Shown one piece after another: positions 1 through 25,120 of a DNA stretch of 64,000 nucleotides; the stretch's first letter is position 1; every line of letters starts with the position of its first letter. Source of the DNA: Beaufortia kweichowensis. Its lineage: Eukaryota > Chordata > Actinopteri > Cypriniformes > Gastromyzontidae. Where the stretch lies: positions 1,161,433-1,225,432 of the forward strand of contig CM032818.1 of the NCBI GenBank assembly GCA_019155185.1, given 5' to 3'. A model generated the notes under the pieces. That model did not search any database, was not told the DNA's origin, and saw only the letters and a program-made list of their open reading frames with translations. The translations under genes were made by a program, and so were the position numbers.

Positions 1-3000
1 TGTCGATCACTAAGTGCCTCTGCAAAGGTAAAATAGATTAAAAAACCATACATCTTATGTTAAAAAACTTCATAAACACACCATCAAATGCACACTTCTG
101 ACGTGAAAACAGGTGGTATTAGAAATCAACCCCAGGATGCATTGCAACAAGGTATCTTACATCTTAATTCATTTTAAAAACAAACATATACTTACTAGAA
201 GAAAACGGTAAAAATTGTAAAATTCTGAGTTTCCTTCCAGCTCCTGAAAATGAAAACATTAATAAATGGTAAATTTATATTAATACATAAGCGTTGTTAT
301 GCATTGTTTGTTGTGTGCATGGACAAATGACATTTTATACACACACATATTTGAGCAAATGTAATAAACGTATCACAGCCGTTAAAAACGGCAGCATATT
401 TGTCATATTACCGTAAGTATGTTGCCGTAACACGTGACTCCGTCACCTTCAAATTCACGTGGGCACGTGCAGTTGTGCGTTCCATCATTATTCATTTCAC
501 ATCTCGCCTAAAAACATTATCGAACAGTTACATGCTAACACTTATGAACCTAAAAAACAATGTAGCCGTATAAAATTTTAGTAGAATTACTCCAACATCT
601 TGATTCTGACAGGTTATCATTAGGGGCATGATGCTGAAATTTGTTTCATAAATATGGTTTGGCAGATTTTTTGATTTCTGCAGACCTGCGAGTGGCATCC
701 TCCATTATCTGTCAAACAGGGATTGACGATTTTACAGATGACACCATCTCCCATGAAGCCTTTCTTGCAGCTACATTCATTCTGAAGAAAAGAAGTCAAA
801 GAAAGTTTAGCTCCTGGATTTCATATGGGCAGAAATTATTGTCCCAAAGTTTGAGGAGCATTTAAAGTCAAGTAAGCTTTAAAGGTAGTAAAAATATTGA
901 AACACCCTTGAAACAAGAGCCATACGTTATGATGTCAGTAATCACTACCTGTCCCGGTCCGGTGGGCGTACAGTCCGCGTGTTCATGACAACCACCACGG
1001 TTCTCCAGCTGGCAGTTATCGATCTCCACACACAACGTTCCATCGCCCGTCCATCCCTCCATACACACACAGTTCACTTTTCCTTCTTCGTACATACAGC
1101 CCGCCTAAAAAACACAACAAATACAGAAGAGAAATTTTGAAGAAGGCTTTTTTCTTTTCTCTGCACAATGAAAGTGAATGGTGACTGGAGCTTTTTGCTA
1201 TTTCTTGTGCATCTTAAAGCAAAAAGTAGGTCACACAGTTTTGCAACAACTGATTTTTAATATCTAGGCAACCTTAATCAAATTTCATCACAGCACTTTT
1301 TGAACCATGATGTGCGATCACAATATAGGGTGGATATCGCTTTAAATGGATAGTTCAACCAAAAATAAAATCATTATTTTATCATTTATTTACCCTGTTA
1401 CATCAGAATTTCTTACTTCTGCAGAACACAGAAGAAGATATTTTAAAGATTGTTGGTAATCTGTTTGACCCCCATTGACCCATTTTATAAACACTAAACC
1501 ACTGAAATATTTCTCAGAATATCTTCTTTTGTGTTTCAAAGAATTTTTATTTTGAGGGGAACTATCTCTTTAAATGCAGGAGGGAACGGATTACAAGGAG
1601 GATTCTGTAGCTCACATTGGGATGGCATCCTCCTCTGTCAGGTGTCAGGCACAGATTGGCTTCAGTGCAGGTGTATCCGTCCCCTTCATATCCAGGCAAA
1701 CAAACACACCTACAGCACAGAGAACAACACATCAACTACCAGCCATAAACAGCAGAAGTGTTTAAGAACATGAATGTTGCCTGCATAACTAACATGGTTT
1801 GATCGTTGTGGTAGACACATTTGGCATTGACGTGGCAGTACTCAAAGACGCTGTCTGAATTGCAGGGGGTGGCTGTCCGGTCACAAAGATCCCCCGAATA
1901 TCCCGGGGCACAGGATCCTCTCCTACACACACCTGTGCTGCCAGGTCTGTTATCACAGTCACCGTGAACACAGCGGCAATCTGTGAGGAGAAACGGAACG
2001 GGAGGAGAGGTGAAGGTAATGGTGTCGGTGAGGTCACGATTTACAGAAAGAAAAAGGATAGAAGACGCAAGTGACTTGCAGATTAAAAATGTTGCCTGTG
2101 AGGAAGAAAGACACTATTACCTACAGGAATTAATGGATAAAAGAAGAATAGAAGATGGATGGAGGATAGAGAGATAAAGAAAGAATAGATGATTGATGAA
2201 GGAAGAAGAATGGATGGATAAATAGATGAGGGAAGAAAGATGAGTGGACAGATGATGAGGGAAGAGGAAGAAAGGATGGATGGATGGATAGATGATGAAG
2301 TAACGAATGGATGGATAGATGGATGGAGGACAGAGAGATAAAGAAAGAATAGATGATTGATGAAGGAAGAAGAATGGATGGATAAATGGATAAGAGAAGA
2401 AAGATGGGTGGATAGATGATGAAGGAAGAAAGGATGGATGGATGGATAGATAATAAAAGAAGAATCAATGGATGGATGGATGGATGGATGATGAAGTAAA
2501 GAATGGATGGATAGATGGATGGATAGATGATGAATGAAGAGGAAGAAAGGATGGATGGATGATGAAGTAAAGAATGGATGGATAGATGGATGAATAGATG
2601 ATGATGGAAGAACAAATGGATAGATAATGAAAGAAGAATGGATGGATGGATGATGAAGTAAAGAATGGATGGATGGATGGACGGATGGATAGATGATGAA
2701 GGAAGAACAGATGGATAGATAATAAAAGAAGAATGGATGGATAGATGCATGATGAACAGATGGATGGACAGATAAAGGAAGATAAACAGATGAACGGACA
2801 GGTGTACTGGTAGAACGTTCATGAAGGAAGGAAGAATAAATGGATGGATAAATGATGGAAGAACTGATGAATGAACAAATGAAGGAAGAATGGATGGATG
2901 GACAGATGGATGATAAAAGAGAACAAATCGATGAACTGGATAAAGAAAAAACAGACAAAATAAATGGAAGAGTAGATAATAAATGTATGAATAGATGAAT

Positions 3001-6000
3001 GAAGGAAGCATAGAAGGTTCACCTTCATCACAGTTGTCTCCATATTTTTTGGGGTCTGTGCAGATGTGGCAGCCGATGCCCTTAAACTGCGACTCACACT
3101 TACAAGAGCCGTTTCCTGCCATTCCATCAAAACACTATAAAACAAAAATACTATTTCATCTAAAAACCAGCAAAACCTTCTTCTGATGTATCAAGACGCC
3201 TCGCAATAAACATACTTACTGTCCCTTTATCATAACACGGGTGCTGGAAACCTCCAATACATGGTTTACAATCTGGCCCATAGAAACCACTGCAGCACTC
3301 GGCTCTCTTAAAAACAGCATAAGTTAAAATATTTATTTACTTAAAGAAACTGAAAACATTGTATCAGATCTTTCTGTCTGGTGTTTTCATACCGTCTGTG
3401 TGATGTTGCAGTATTTTGCACAGCCCGTCTCTGTGAGCGCGTACGTCCATCGCGGGTCGGGATCTACCTCACAGCCTCTCACGTGATTTTCCTATGAAGA
3501 CAAAAAGACAACAGTGTTGATTTAAACTGTCTAACAATTGCATACTGTTTATAAGAATATTAAAGAAAATTCAAAAGTAAAACAGTAAGTACCAGCTCAA
3601 CGCTTCCAGGTGGACAGTCAGTCTCGTGTAGATAGCTACACCTGACGCATGGACCCTTATTAAGACAAGCAAATATTTGGTGACATGCATAGAAAATGTT
3701 GACTTTCATGACTATAGAAATCTCTTAAATAAAAGCAGATAAAGCAGTTACCATGACGATCTTGCTCTCATTGACGTTACATCGATGAGGCATTATGGGA
3801 ACTATAGAGGACGGTACGAGAACTCCGTCAATCAGGTGAATGATTCCGTTGGATGCAACGATGTCTTTGGTTTCGAGAAGTATTCCTTTATCGCTCAGAA
3901 AGACTCTTCCCTGTGAACAAGGACAGAAAGTAAAAAAGATTTTCAATTATTATTATTCAAGAGATATTCCTTCATCAATTATAGTGACCGTAAAAACAAT
4001 TTTCAATAAAATCACAAACAGCAATCAGTTGTCCAATCAGAAAATCTTTTTAAGACATATTTATGACTTTAGACAAAGGTTATTATAATTTAGAAAAACT
4101 AAAACTATTAAAACATTTCTGTTCATTGAAATCTCATAAAATATAGGCCTACAATTTTTTTTCAAAAGTCTAAACTGATCAAATTATAAAAAAATATAAT
4201 TACAAATTGACAAATATATACAAATATATTAAGTATCACATTTTAAGATATTGGAATCAGTATTAAACTAATTTCTCATTAAACAAAACTAATTAAACAA
4301 AACTTTTTTCATTGTTGTAGCGCCACCTATTGTCCTCACCAAACCTCACCAGATTTCTTAATTGTAAACAGAATGAGGCACTGCATGTTTGTGCCAAATT
4401 TGATAACAATTAGTAATTTCCCTCAGGAGTTACAGACATTGGAATAAATGTGCCACTCCAAATTTAAGACAGTCACTTACATCCCCAGAGGCGTTGATTG
4501 TTAAGATCTCATTGGCCATGGTGGTGATCTCAGACATACTGGCCAACTGGTCCACAGTCACCTGTGTCAAAGATTTATAGATGTGTTATCATTTTCACCA
4601 AAATGTCACAAACAATATTAGCAACAGAAATGAAAATGACAACCATTTCTATATATGCAGCCCTATGTTTCTACCTAAAATAAAATACTTGCTTTCAACA
4701 TTTTATTGGGTCTGTAAAGCAGCATTCAGTAATGCCTCAAAGTCAAAATAACAAAAATCACTGCCAGCATTTCATAAAAAACAGAAAGGTTTCAAAGAGG
4801 AACTCACAGCGGCCAGAGAGATCATGTGATGCTTTAAAAGCATCTGAAGTTTTGGTAGGGCCTGAAAGACAGACATACAAAACAAGCCTCTTGTAAAACA
4901 CCATACAAGTTTAAACATATTTAACATCATCAAAAGCAGGTGATAGACGCTCACATCATTCAGCATGTATATAACGCTTCCATCCCTGAATTTGTCAATG
5001 GCCTTGTTGGTCGGGACGAACACCGTTAGCGGACCTGTATCTCTGACGGGCAGCAGCGTTCCGCAGTTCTGCAGCAGAAATCAACAAACCGTCATGAATG
5101 CTTGTGTTCAGGAAAAGACTGATTCAGAGCGAGAGACATTGACTCACATCAACCAGAGACAAGAATCGATTGAATCGGTCGTCTTCTCTGAAAATCTCTC
5201 CGATGGTCTTTGAGGAGAACTGGAGGTTGAAGAACAGATGCTTGTGAGATGGTGTGACGTTTGTATTGTTGGGTCTTTGGAAGGTGGGAATGGTTTTACC
5301 TCAATGTTGTTGTCGGAAGAGTCGGTGTGAGCGAGAGTAAAAGGCTTGTCGATGATATGAATGATTCCGTTGGATGCTGCAATGTCACTCTTGAGTATAG
5401 TGAACAACACATCTGGATCTCTCATCAAGATGAATTGCTGCAGACAGAAAAAACGACCAGGTTAAGTGTGCAGAGGGATGAATGGAAATGAAATTTGATG
5501 GACGGATATAGACATATGGATGATGGATTAATGAACAGTGATTGATTGGATGGGTGGATGAATCTGTTGATGAATGAATGGATAGATGGATGGAGATAGA
5601 TTGATATGGATGAATGGATGAATAGATATACATTGATACAGATGGATGGACATAAATAGATATGAATGGATGGATGGATATAGATAGATACATATGGATA
5701 GATATAGTGAGATATGGATGATGGATAAAATAGAAGAATAAATGGATGGATATAGACATATATAGATGAATGAATGGATGGACATATGGTAGATAGATAT
5801 AGATGGATGGATATAGTGAGATATGGATGATGGATAGCTATATGAATGAATGAATGAATGAATGAATAAATAATTGGATGGAAATAGAGAAATAGCCATA
5901 GATAAAAGGATGGATGGATGGATGGATGGATGGATGGATGGATGGATGGATGGATGGATGGATAGATAGATAGATACCTTATTTGTTTTGAATCTGATTT

Positions 6001-9000
6001 TTTCCCCTCCGTAAGTCCACAGATCATTTCCCTCTAAATCTGTATAAAGTCTCTGTCCGAGTATGAGATGATTTTTACACACGGCATTCATGCTGGATTT
6101 ACCTACAACTGTCTGAACATCACAACATCATGATAAGCAACAGGAAGTGTTATGAGGACATGAAACACAAACAGCCTGGCCATTATTTCTGTCTGCTTTT
6201 GCACGCTCCACTCACTTGGAACGGATTCTGTCCCACCGGAATGAAGAGTGTGAATGGCCCATGCTGGCTGAGAGTAAACTCGCACCCTTGCTCTGAAAAC
6301 CAGAAGACAATGTCAGAAAATCTCAAGCTGTTTTTTGAAGGTTGACACAACAACCTAAAGTGACATAAAAAAGACCAAAAAACTAGGCTTTGGTGACCCA
6401 CTGAACAGTTGAATGCTTCCAGTGAGATTCCCCTTCATCATGCCCAGATCCAGCTCCAGAACCCTCTCCATGAGGTTACCATAGCAACGATAGCCATCGC
6501 CAAACTGCTGAGCGCTGCAGACACATCTGAGAGAAGAAAATGTCTGGCTTTATAATCCCGGCCTTTATCGAGCATCAAAAGCAACATTCTCAGCTCTTTG
6601 AAAGTGATCTCTTTATATAGTAAATAATACAGTGTCTAAATCTAACAAGTCTTCAATAATATCAGGAAACTTTACAGTTCAATCGACTGAGATAAAGGTC
6701 CATAGAGGAAACCACAGATCATTCCATGCAACACTTGTTTCCGTAACATTTTGAGTCAAACCACATCGTGTTTTTCGTGGAAAATCATGGTTTGGCATCT
6801 TTAATGTACTGCAGAAAACAGATTTACGTGATTTGTACCAACCAAATACAAATGAAAAACATGTCCAGAAAATCACCACAAAAATTACTATTAAACATAT
6901 TTTATTACTGTATTACAGAAATCAACACAAATGATAAACAATACAACAAAGCCTATCATTATGTGTAATAATTAACAATTACTGCTTTTCTTTTTATGGC
7001 ATTAAAAATTATTTATTTTTATCAGAATAGAAACTGAAGTATAAAAATGTGCTAATCGTTCACGGAAGCAAAATACAATATGCTTTAGTTTCTTCAAGCA
7101 AATCGTAACGCTTTACACAAAGGTTGTATTAGTAAATGCATTAGCTAATATGAACTAACAATAGTTTTCAGCATCTTTGTATAACTTACGTAAACAGATA
7201 CGACTTTTGATTTAAAAAAAATATATATTAGTAAATGCTGAACTAAGATTAATAAAGGCTGATGAAGTATTGCTATTTCATGTTAGCTAATGCATTTACT
7301 AATGTTAACAAATACCAATAAAATGTCTTGGTTTTGAAATGATCTGCACATTCTCGTGAGATTCAGACAGTTGTTAGTGAAGCTTTAAAGGAAGTGAAAG
7401 TTGACGTGTCATGTTATTGTGGGGGAACAGCGGGACAGACCTGCGTGTGCCGTCTGAGCTCATCTTGCAGCTGGCGGTGGTGTGGCATATTCTGTTAGAG
7501 CAGAAAGTCTTCGGTGTGCAGCCTCTCGATGGGTCGGAAGAGCGTAATTCAGGAAAACACACACATTTTGACTGAAGGAGAAACATATACAAAGATCTTT
7601 AAAGCTAGTATAAAAAAATATATGACGTCAGACTAGATCCGTCCCACAATGCACTGCTCACCTTGCCCGGGCCCGTGTATTCACAGGTGGTGGTATCTTT
7701 CGGACATCCTCCGTTATTAGTGTCGCACGGGTTAATGGGAACACAGTGTTTTCCGTCACCTAAGAATCCCTGTTCACACGTGCAGTTAAACTTTCCATCT
7801 TTGAATAAACACTTTGCGTTTGCATCGCAAATACCCGGTGAACAGATGCCTGAAATAATATGGAGAGATATGAAACTTACACTAAAAATTAACTTAATTA
7901 TCACAAACTCATGAAGCTGATTCACGTACAAAGGGATGAAAAAGGCAAGCGGTAACTTACTAACAGTCACGACTTAACAAGCGGATGGGTTAGTTGCAGT
8001 TTAATATGGTTGCTAAGGTGTTGCTATGCATTTTTTTGGTGTATTGCTATGCAAGTGCCTGAAACTGCAACCCCAGAATTACGCTAAAGTTAAAAGAAAT
8101 TGTGGATTGCCATAGAAAACACCACTTACAATCAAAAACAACAATTTAAGGGAGAAGGTTAACAATTTTATTAATAATAAAAAAGTTATTGTTGGGAAAG
8201 GTACCTATACAAGCACGTCCAATCTTCTTGTAACCAGGCAAACATTCGCACGCAGCGTTCCTGTCGTCTCCTTTACAGTATGAGTAGGCCGGACAGTTTA
8301 AACAAGAAGAAACTACACAAGATGAAAAAAGGTATATTAAGTGCACTTTAAGTGAAACTAATGTGTGAGATATTGAAATGTACTCAGCTCGATTACCTTT
8401 ATCGCACTTGGGTCCCGAGTACGGCGGTTGACAGTAACATTCTCCGTTGCCGTCCGGTCCCGAGTTACACTTTCCATTCACGCAGTTGCACTCTATAAAA
8501 TCAACAGTAGACAATAATATTTTTACTTTCACAAGCGATGTCACTTCTTGTATCACACATAAAGGTAAATAACAAACCCGAGCTGCAGTGATCTCCATAA
8601 GCGTTCTTATTCGAACACTCCTGGCAGGCAAAACCTGCATATCCCTCCTGAGGAACATCACAGGACAACTTTATTACTGAACATTATATTTGAAAACCAT
8701 TTTGAGACCTAATCAAGCTTACTGTAACAAATATGGATAGAAGAACAAAACTGAGATTTACCTCACATATGCACGTGCCATTTCCTGAGTCTCCAGATAC
8801 ACATGTACCGTGACCATTACACGTCTTTCCAGACCAGCTGGGACAAGCTGGAAAACATAAACCACTGGTTACTATGTTGATTACAAGGACATTTGCTTGG
8901 AGAAACCTGAGGATACCATAAGTTTTTTTAGATTTTATAACAGCTCACGCAAGCACAAAGGCCCCCAGAAATCCGGACAGCACCTCTGCACCGTCATCAC

Positions 9001-10471
9001 CTTCTCACAGGTGTGCGAACACCCGGAAAGCTCCACCGGACGGTTCCCGATTTCCACCACATAACTGAAACACCGTGAAAAGAAACATTTTAGATGAAAA
9101 CATCCTGATAACAAAAGGAAATAAGCATTTCATCATATGCATGATCAGACACCTGCAGTCGGGGTTCCCGGCGTTCTTTGAGGTTTTTCTGAACCCGTAT
9201 GGACAGGAGACCTCAGGTGATATCGCGCAGGACGTGCAAGGGGTCTTGTGCAGGACGGTGTGAGGGGCGTCACAGCGGTTAGGGACAGCCTGGACAAAAA
9301 GAGACACGGGTGTGTCGGGCAGGGCATTAACGTTTCTTAATAATACAGTTAAGATGGTGATATCATGGTACTCTGGTGACATGTTGATTAAATGATTTAT
9401 GTTGCAGCACAGTGTTTCAACAAATGCTTTCTTAGCAGAAAATTTACTATGGTTTTATTGTAGTAAATTTGTAGCAACCGTGTTTTTGGGTAGGTTGATA
9501 TAATCATTTATATAACCATAGTTTTACTACAAATATGGTAAAAATATGGGTACTGTAGGGATCCCATATAAGAAAATACTTTTGTATACTCTAGTGTTTT
9601 TAAACATTATTATGGTAAATATTCATGTATACTATAGTATTTCCTATTTATCGATTTACTATATTTAATACTACAGTATACAATAATTACTATAATATTG
9701 TACTGTATATTACAATTTACTACAGTTTACTATAGTATACTACAGTAGGTAAATTTGTGGTCACTATGGTTGTATATGCACTGTGGGAGTTATACCATGT
9801 CAGAAGTAAAAAAATATATTATATAATATATAAAAATAATAATAACATACCCTGAAATATTAACATACCATAGTATTGACATATGAATGCATAGTAAAGT
9901 ACTTTAAAGAATATATACCAAAATATTTGATATTATCAGTCATTTTACCATGTCCAAAAACATCCTGCATGAAAAAAACCTGTACTTTGCTGTTTACTAT
10001 AGTAAACTGTACTAAACGTCTAGATACTAGTGGTTTTGAATCTTACTATAGTAAATATCAATTCACTGTATAGTTCATATTACAGAATACTATAGTATAC
10101 ATTATGCCTACAAATGTACATTAACAATGTGTAGTAATTGCTATAATATACTACAGTTTACTATACTCAATATGAAAATATACTACAGTATTTACTAGTT
10201 TAATAATTCACTAAAGTTAATACACCAGAATACTGTAGTATAGATTAACAAACATTCAACATACTACATTAAACCTTAATTTACTATAGTGTACCATAGT
10301 AAATACTTGTCATGTGGGATTTTAATATCATGCTACTTTGTGCACGTATACTTTTACCACAAATATGTATATACAAATAATATTTTTGTCTCAAAGACAA
10401 CAATTTATGCAACTTACGTAAAGCTGTGAACTCCAAAGCAGCACCAGTTCCACAATGAGAAGATAAGACAT
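1..10471 (-). CDS. stab1: Stabilin-1, N-terminal part (3' end outside window)
   Basis: Large type I membrane scavenger receptor of endothelium and macrophages, built from EGF-like and fasciclin (FAS1) domains. Exons, 5' to 3': 10418-10471, 9153-9289, 8949-9064, 8762-8847, 8578-8647, 8397-8492, 8205-8312, 7662-7849, 7441-7571, 6402-6526, 6216-6292, 5978-6112, 5300-5437, 5148-5219, 4955-5068, 4808-4861, 4481-4561, 3752-3910, 3593-3655, 3393-3491, 3220-3306, 3023-3134, 1794-1980, 1616-1709, 949-1104, 686-781, 412-507, 196-243, 1-19. All junctions keep frame (about 999 aa; family members are about 2,500). Exon 1 starts [13 protein letters not shown], a signal peptide. Residues about 100-330 are EGF-like repeats, about 330-490 FAS1-1 (SNGIIHIID), 490-650 FAS1-2 (SNGIIHLID), 670-975 a second EGF cluster ([13 protein letters not shown]), then FAS1-3 begins. 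Adjacency to nisch favours stab1 over stab2. Seen: domains and splices. Inferred: function. Confidence 0.93.
1342..1573. mobile_element. Non-autonomous DNA element (MITE-like) in stab1 intron
   Basis: The left end reads TTAAATGGATAGTTCAACCA and the right end, reverse-complemented, reads TTAAAGAGATAGTTCCCC, so the element has imperfect terminal inverted repeats and is 232 bp long. Its interior has no long ORF. Related copies in this window are at 29888-30122, 32771-32890 and 53593-54049. It lies in the stab1 intron between exons 949-1104 and 1616-1709. The family is common in cyprinid genomes; I do not assign a formal name. Confidence 0.7.
2130..3000. repeat. (GGAT)n-type degenerate tetranucleotide satellite in stab1 intron
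   Basis: About 870 bp of GGAT/GATG/AGAA-rich degenerate repeats fill most of the stab1 intron 1981-3022. The repeat opens all minus-strand frames and yields spurious Ser/His/Ile/Pro-rich ORFs up to 330 codons. Those ORFs are low-complexity artefacts that also run across the real exon 3023-3134. Confidence 0.9.
5480..5977. repeat. (GGAT)n/(GATA)n satellite abutting a stab1 splice donor
   Basis: Degenerate GGATGGATATAGAT units pass into a pure GGAT block (about 5908-5960) and a short GATA block ending at the exon boundary. The exon starts at 5978 on the plus strand, so the donor on the transcript (GTATCTATCTATCTATCC) is itself made of repeat sequence. It is the second stab1 intron carrying this repeat class. 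Confidence 0.9.
9440..10310. repeat. AT-rich short-palindrome repeat in stab1 intron 1
   Basis: Intron 1 (9290-10417) is dense in short self-complementary motifs such as ACTATAGTATAC, TACTACAGTA and CCATAGTTTTAC, in both orientations. The pattern suggests decayed palindromic DNA elements. Related CCATAGTTTTAC/ACCATGGTTA palindromes occur at 33785-33860 and 35500-35830. No coding potential is visible. Confidence 0.55.
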
Positions 10472-12406
10472 GACTGCTTCCCAACAACTTCAGCACTCCT
10501 TAAAAGATGTCAGATAAACATGTAACACAAACAGAAAGATCTCCCCTGTGAACAAACACAATCTCCAGTCACAGGACACAACAAAACGTCTCAAACATCT
10601 CCAAAAGTCTACTCAGAGACGTCTTCCTCGTGCTCGTTCGTGGATCTGCATGTTGTTCGGTTTGACAGAGAGAGAGAGAGGTTTGATATGACCACACACC
10701 AGCTTCAAGCTAGAGATGTGAGAAAAACTGTCTCTTCCTGACAGGAAAATCGCCGGATTTCCTCCTCTACGATGGTTGGGAAGTCCACGGTTGTCAGCTG
10801 ACAGGATTGCAGGGTTCAGCAAAATCTGCAAGATGACAGTAAATCGGGCACATTTTTCTTTATCGTTCAGGGTCGCTGAAATATTTAGGGCAGTGTTAAA
10901 GTTAGAGCTCAGGTCATTGTGTTATTCAACATGCACAACGTGTGAAATAACAAGATAGCACATTGAATCAACATTAAATCCATTTTCTTTGCTATCTAGG
11001 AAGATATCTAAACTAACAATGAACTATTAAAGAAATTTAGCAAATTAAAATATTTATGCAGTTTATCATCAAATGTGTTCCTGGGATCGAACCTATGAGT
11101 TTGGTGTTGCAAGCAGAATGCTTAATCATTTGATCAACAGGTACAACATAACTTTTTACTTTAATTGTCTTTTTGTATGAAGTAAAATGTCCTTTAAAAA
11201 TTTATTTTTGAAGTGATTATAGACGAAAGCTTTCAAATGTTATATACAGAATTGAATTGTGCAGCAGACTGAAATTGGAAAGCAGACGTTCTATATGGTT
11301 AAAAAACCGCAGCGCTCCCACAACAACACTGCTGTGTCATCAGTCTGAGACTTTGAGAGTTCCTGCTATTGTGTTCCTCTGCTGATAACATGACAGAGAT
11401 AAAAAAAAACCTGTTCACTTTAGGAAGAATAATAAAATGAGGACGTTGAGTTCACAACTAATTAATTCTCAAGTTTTATTTGTTATATTAAGCTGTTAAC
11501 TTATATAACACTTATATTTCAATTCTAATCTAATCATGACAAACTATATATTTATGGAAAGGTTTAAGACTCAAGAATAAATATTTGATGAATTTTATAA
11601 AAAATAAACATACCAAAAAATAATAAAAAAAACATTTAAGAATTGAAATATCAAAAAATTTCATTTTCATGTGCAGCAGTAATCAAGTTAATGTATCTTA
11701 AGCGCAACTATGACTTACAGTATATAGTACTTGGGCAAACGATTGTTAGATAAAGATTTTTTGGTTGTTTTAATCTATGGTTTGGTCAAATATGGACAAA
11801 TTTTGACGCAACGGTTGGGTTTATTCATATTTGACCCAAGCATGGATTAAAACACCCCAGTGTTTATTTGTGATAAAAAAATTTTAACCCGAGTAATAAA
11901 CTTGTAAAATCGTGTGGTTTGCTGAGGACAGGTGCCATTACTTCACATTAAGTCACAGCAACACAGTAAGAATCACTTTACAACTTGGCAACTGCATAGC
12001 CTTAGCAACACCTTGGTAACCAATCAAGATCTATAGCAAAATAATGTGTTCGAAAAAATGTCTTGTACAGAATTCACAAAGTACAAGACAAAGGCCGCCA
12101 TAATATCCGAATATCAATAACTTAACCTTAACTTTGCAAAAAAAAGAACATAGTGATTTCAACCTGACCTTTCTGTAGACCAGAGTTCGTCTACCAAGAA
12201 ATAACAGGAAGTGACGGGGGTCAGAGTGACAATACCCAGCGCCGGTCCTGTTCATTCAACAGCGCAGCGCAAACGTTTCCTGTCCTCTCGCTTACTGGAC
12301 GTCAAAATATCAGCATCAGTTTCCTCAGAGTTTCTAAGCGTTTCAGAAATGATCCGTGTTAGCGTTTCGAACAGCCACAAATGTTTCTGTTGTTTTTAAC
12401 AATAGG

Positions 12407-12472
<66 letters not shown>
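12407..12472. repeat. (CA)n microsatellite
   Basis: An uninterrupted CA dinucleotide run of about 66 bp. It is the source of Cys-Val and His-Thr repeat ORFs on the two strands, which are not genes. Confidence 0.98.
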
Positions 12473-12474
<2 letters not shown>

Positions 12475-12828
12475 GGTTTCACAGCAGGATCTATTATTGC
12501 TGACTATAAACCTCCCGGAAAACAATATGGAGTTTATTTTTCTTTGCTTAACAAGGCGTTAAAGTAAATCACATGATTATTTTTAGTGGTCAAATTGCAA
12601 GATGTGTTTCTGTTATATGACAAAACATTATTGGGGTATTTAACAAAAAATTTATTTATAAAGGTTTTTGGGTAAAATGAAATAACTTTAGTAACTTTAG
12701 TTTTGATATTTTGGACCAAATCAAAAATGTTTTTTAGTTTTTGTGCCTCAATAATGCAATCTTCTTAAAGAAAGTAAAATCTATATGTATAAACAACAGT
12801 ATTAACAAAAACTTCACGTTTAATGTCA

Positions 12829-12834
12829 TTTATT
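12829..12834 (-). terminator. Candidate nisch polyadenylation signal
   Basis: AATAAA on the minus strand (plus TTTATT), about 530 nt downstream of the nisch stop codon. It is the first clear canonical hexamer I noticed downstream; its use is inferred. Confidence 0.35.
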
Positions 12835-13366
12835 TTTAAAAAAATTCAAAGTGCATGTTTAGTCACGTTAATAATCTCATGAAGCTAAACGCGTCCTGTA
12901 AACATGTGCTCTGTGGTTTACCGTTACTAACAAATAAATCCACCGATTCAACTAAATACTTTCTAAAACACAGTAAAACCTTTAAAGCCGCATTAATGCA
13001 TAAAAGAAAAATTCTTTAATCTCATCATTAAAACACCTCGGAAAGCGAACAATCCGTCGCGTTTTAATGACATAAGACAGTTAGCTAAAATTAAAATATA
13101 ACACTGTCCGACGACACTGTATAACAGACATTTCATTTCATGATGTTAGATTGTACACAGCAGCAGATAAATAAACGAAAAGCAGCAAAAGTTGAAGCCT
13201 GAGGAAAAATAATAACAAAAATAATACAGATACTGTATATCTATATTACACTCGTGTGGACTCTACACTTAATTTCCCAGGATGCATTGTGTCAAATCTG
13301 TAAAAAAGTTTATAAAAGCATAAATGTATGTGTAACGTATCGTCCGTTGCAGTTTTGTACGTGTTT

Positions 13367-25000
<11,634 letters not shown>

Positions 25001-25120
25001 CTTCAGATCAACGCCAGTTGACGCGTCGCGATGATAAATGACAGTCTAGCGGACATTTCGCGTCTCCATCTTTGTTGTGGTTGAGAGGAGAGTGAAGCTC
25101 CGCCCCCTTTAGTTTTTCGC
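25001..25120 (-). promoter_or_regulatory. nisch 5'UTR and proximal promoter
   Basis: GC/CpG-rich compared with the surroundings, with several CG dinucleotides and a GC box (CTCCGCCCCC, about 25099). The transcript strand has CAAAGATGGAG just upstream of the CDS, resembling the YY1-type AAGATGG element of TATA-less housekeeping promoters. No TATA box is seen. Location is inferred from the nisch start codon at 24998-25000. Confidence 0.5.

Larger units (their letters stand above)
10472..13366. other. Intergenic region between stab1 and nisch
   Basis: It holds the stab1 5' flank (with a GAGAGAGAGAG run near 10669), AT-rich DNA, a CA microsatellite and the presumed nisch 3'UTR adjoining 13366. 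I see no additional gene. ORFs here are short and lack family features. The two genes are tandem, so this interval contains the stab1 promoter (right of 10471) and the nisch 3' end. Confidence 0.7.

Noticed and set aside
2083..3122. Minus-strand ORFs of 291 and 330 codons rich in Ser, His, Ile, Pro
   Set aside because: They are translations of the GGAT tetranucleotide satellite in a stab1 intron; only the end overlapping 3023-3134 is a real exon.
5385..6091. Minus-strand ORFs of 124-200 codons with Ile-His-Pro-Ser repeats
   Set aside because: Repeat-driven open frames over the second GGAT satellite, which fuse by chance to the true stab1 exon at 5978-6112.
1..10471. Assignment as stabilin-2
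   Set aside because: Domain order fits both paralogues, but the immediate neighbour is nisch, which adjoins STAB1 and not STAB2 in vertebrates.
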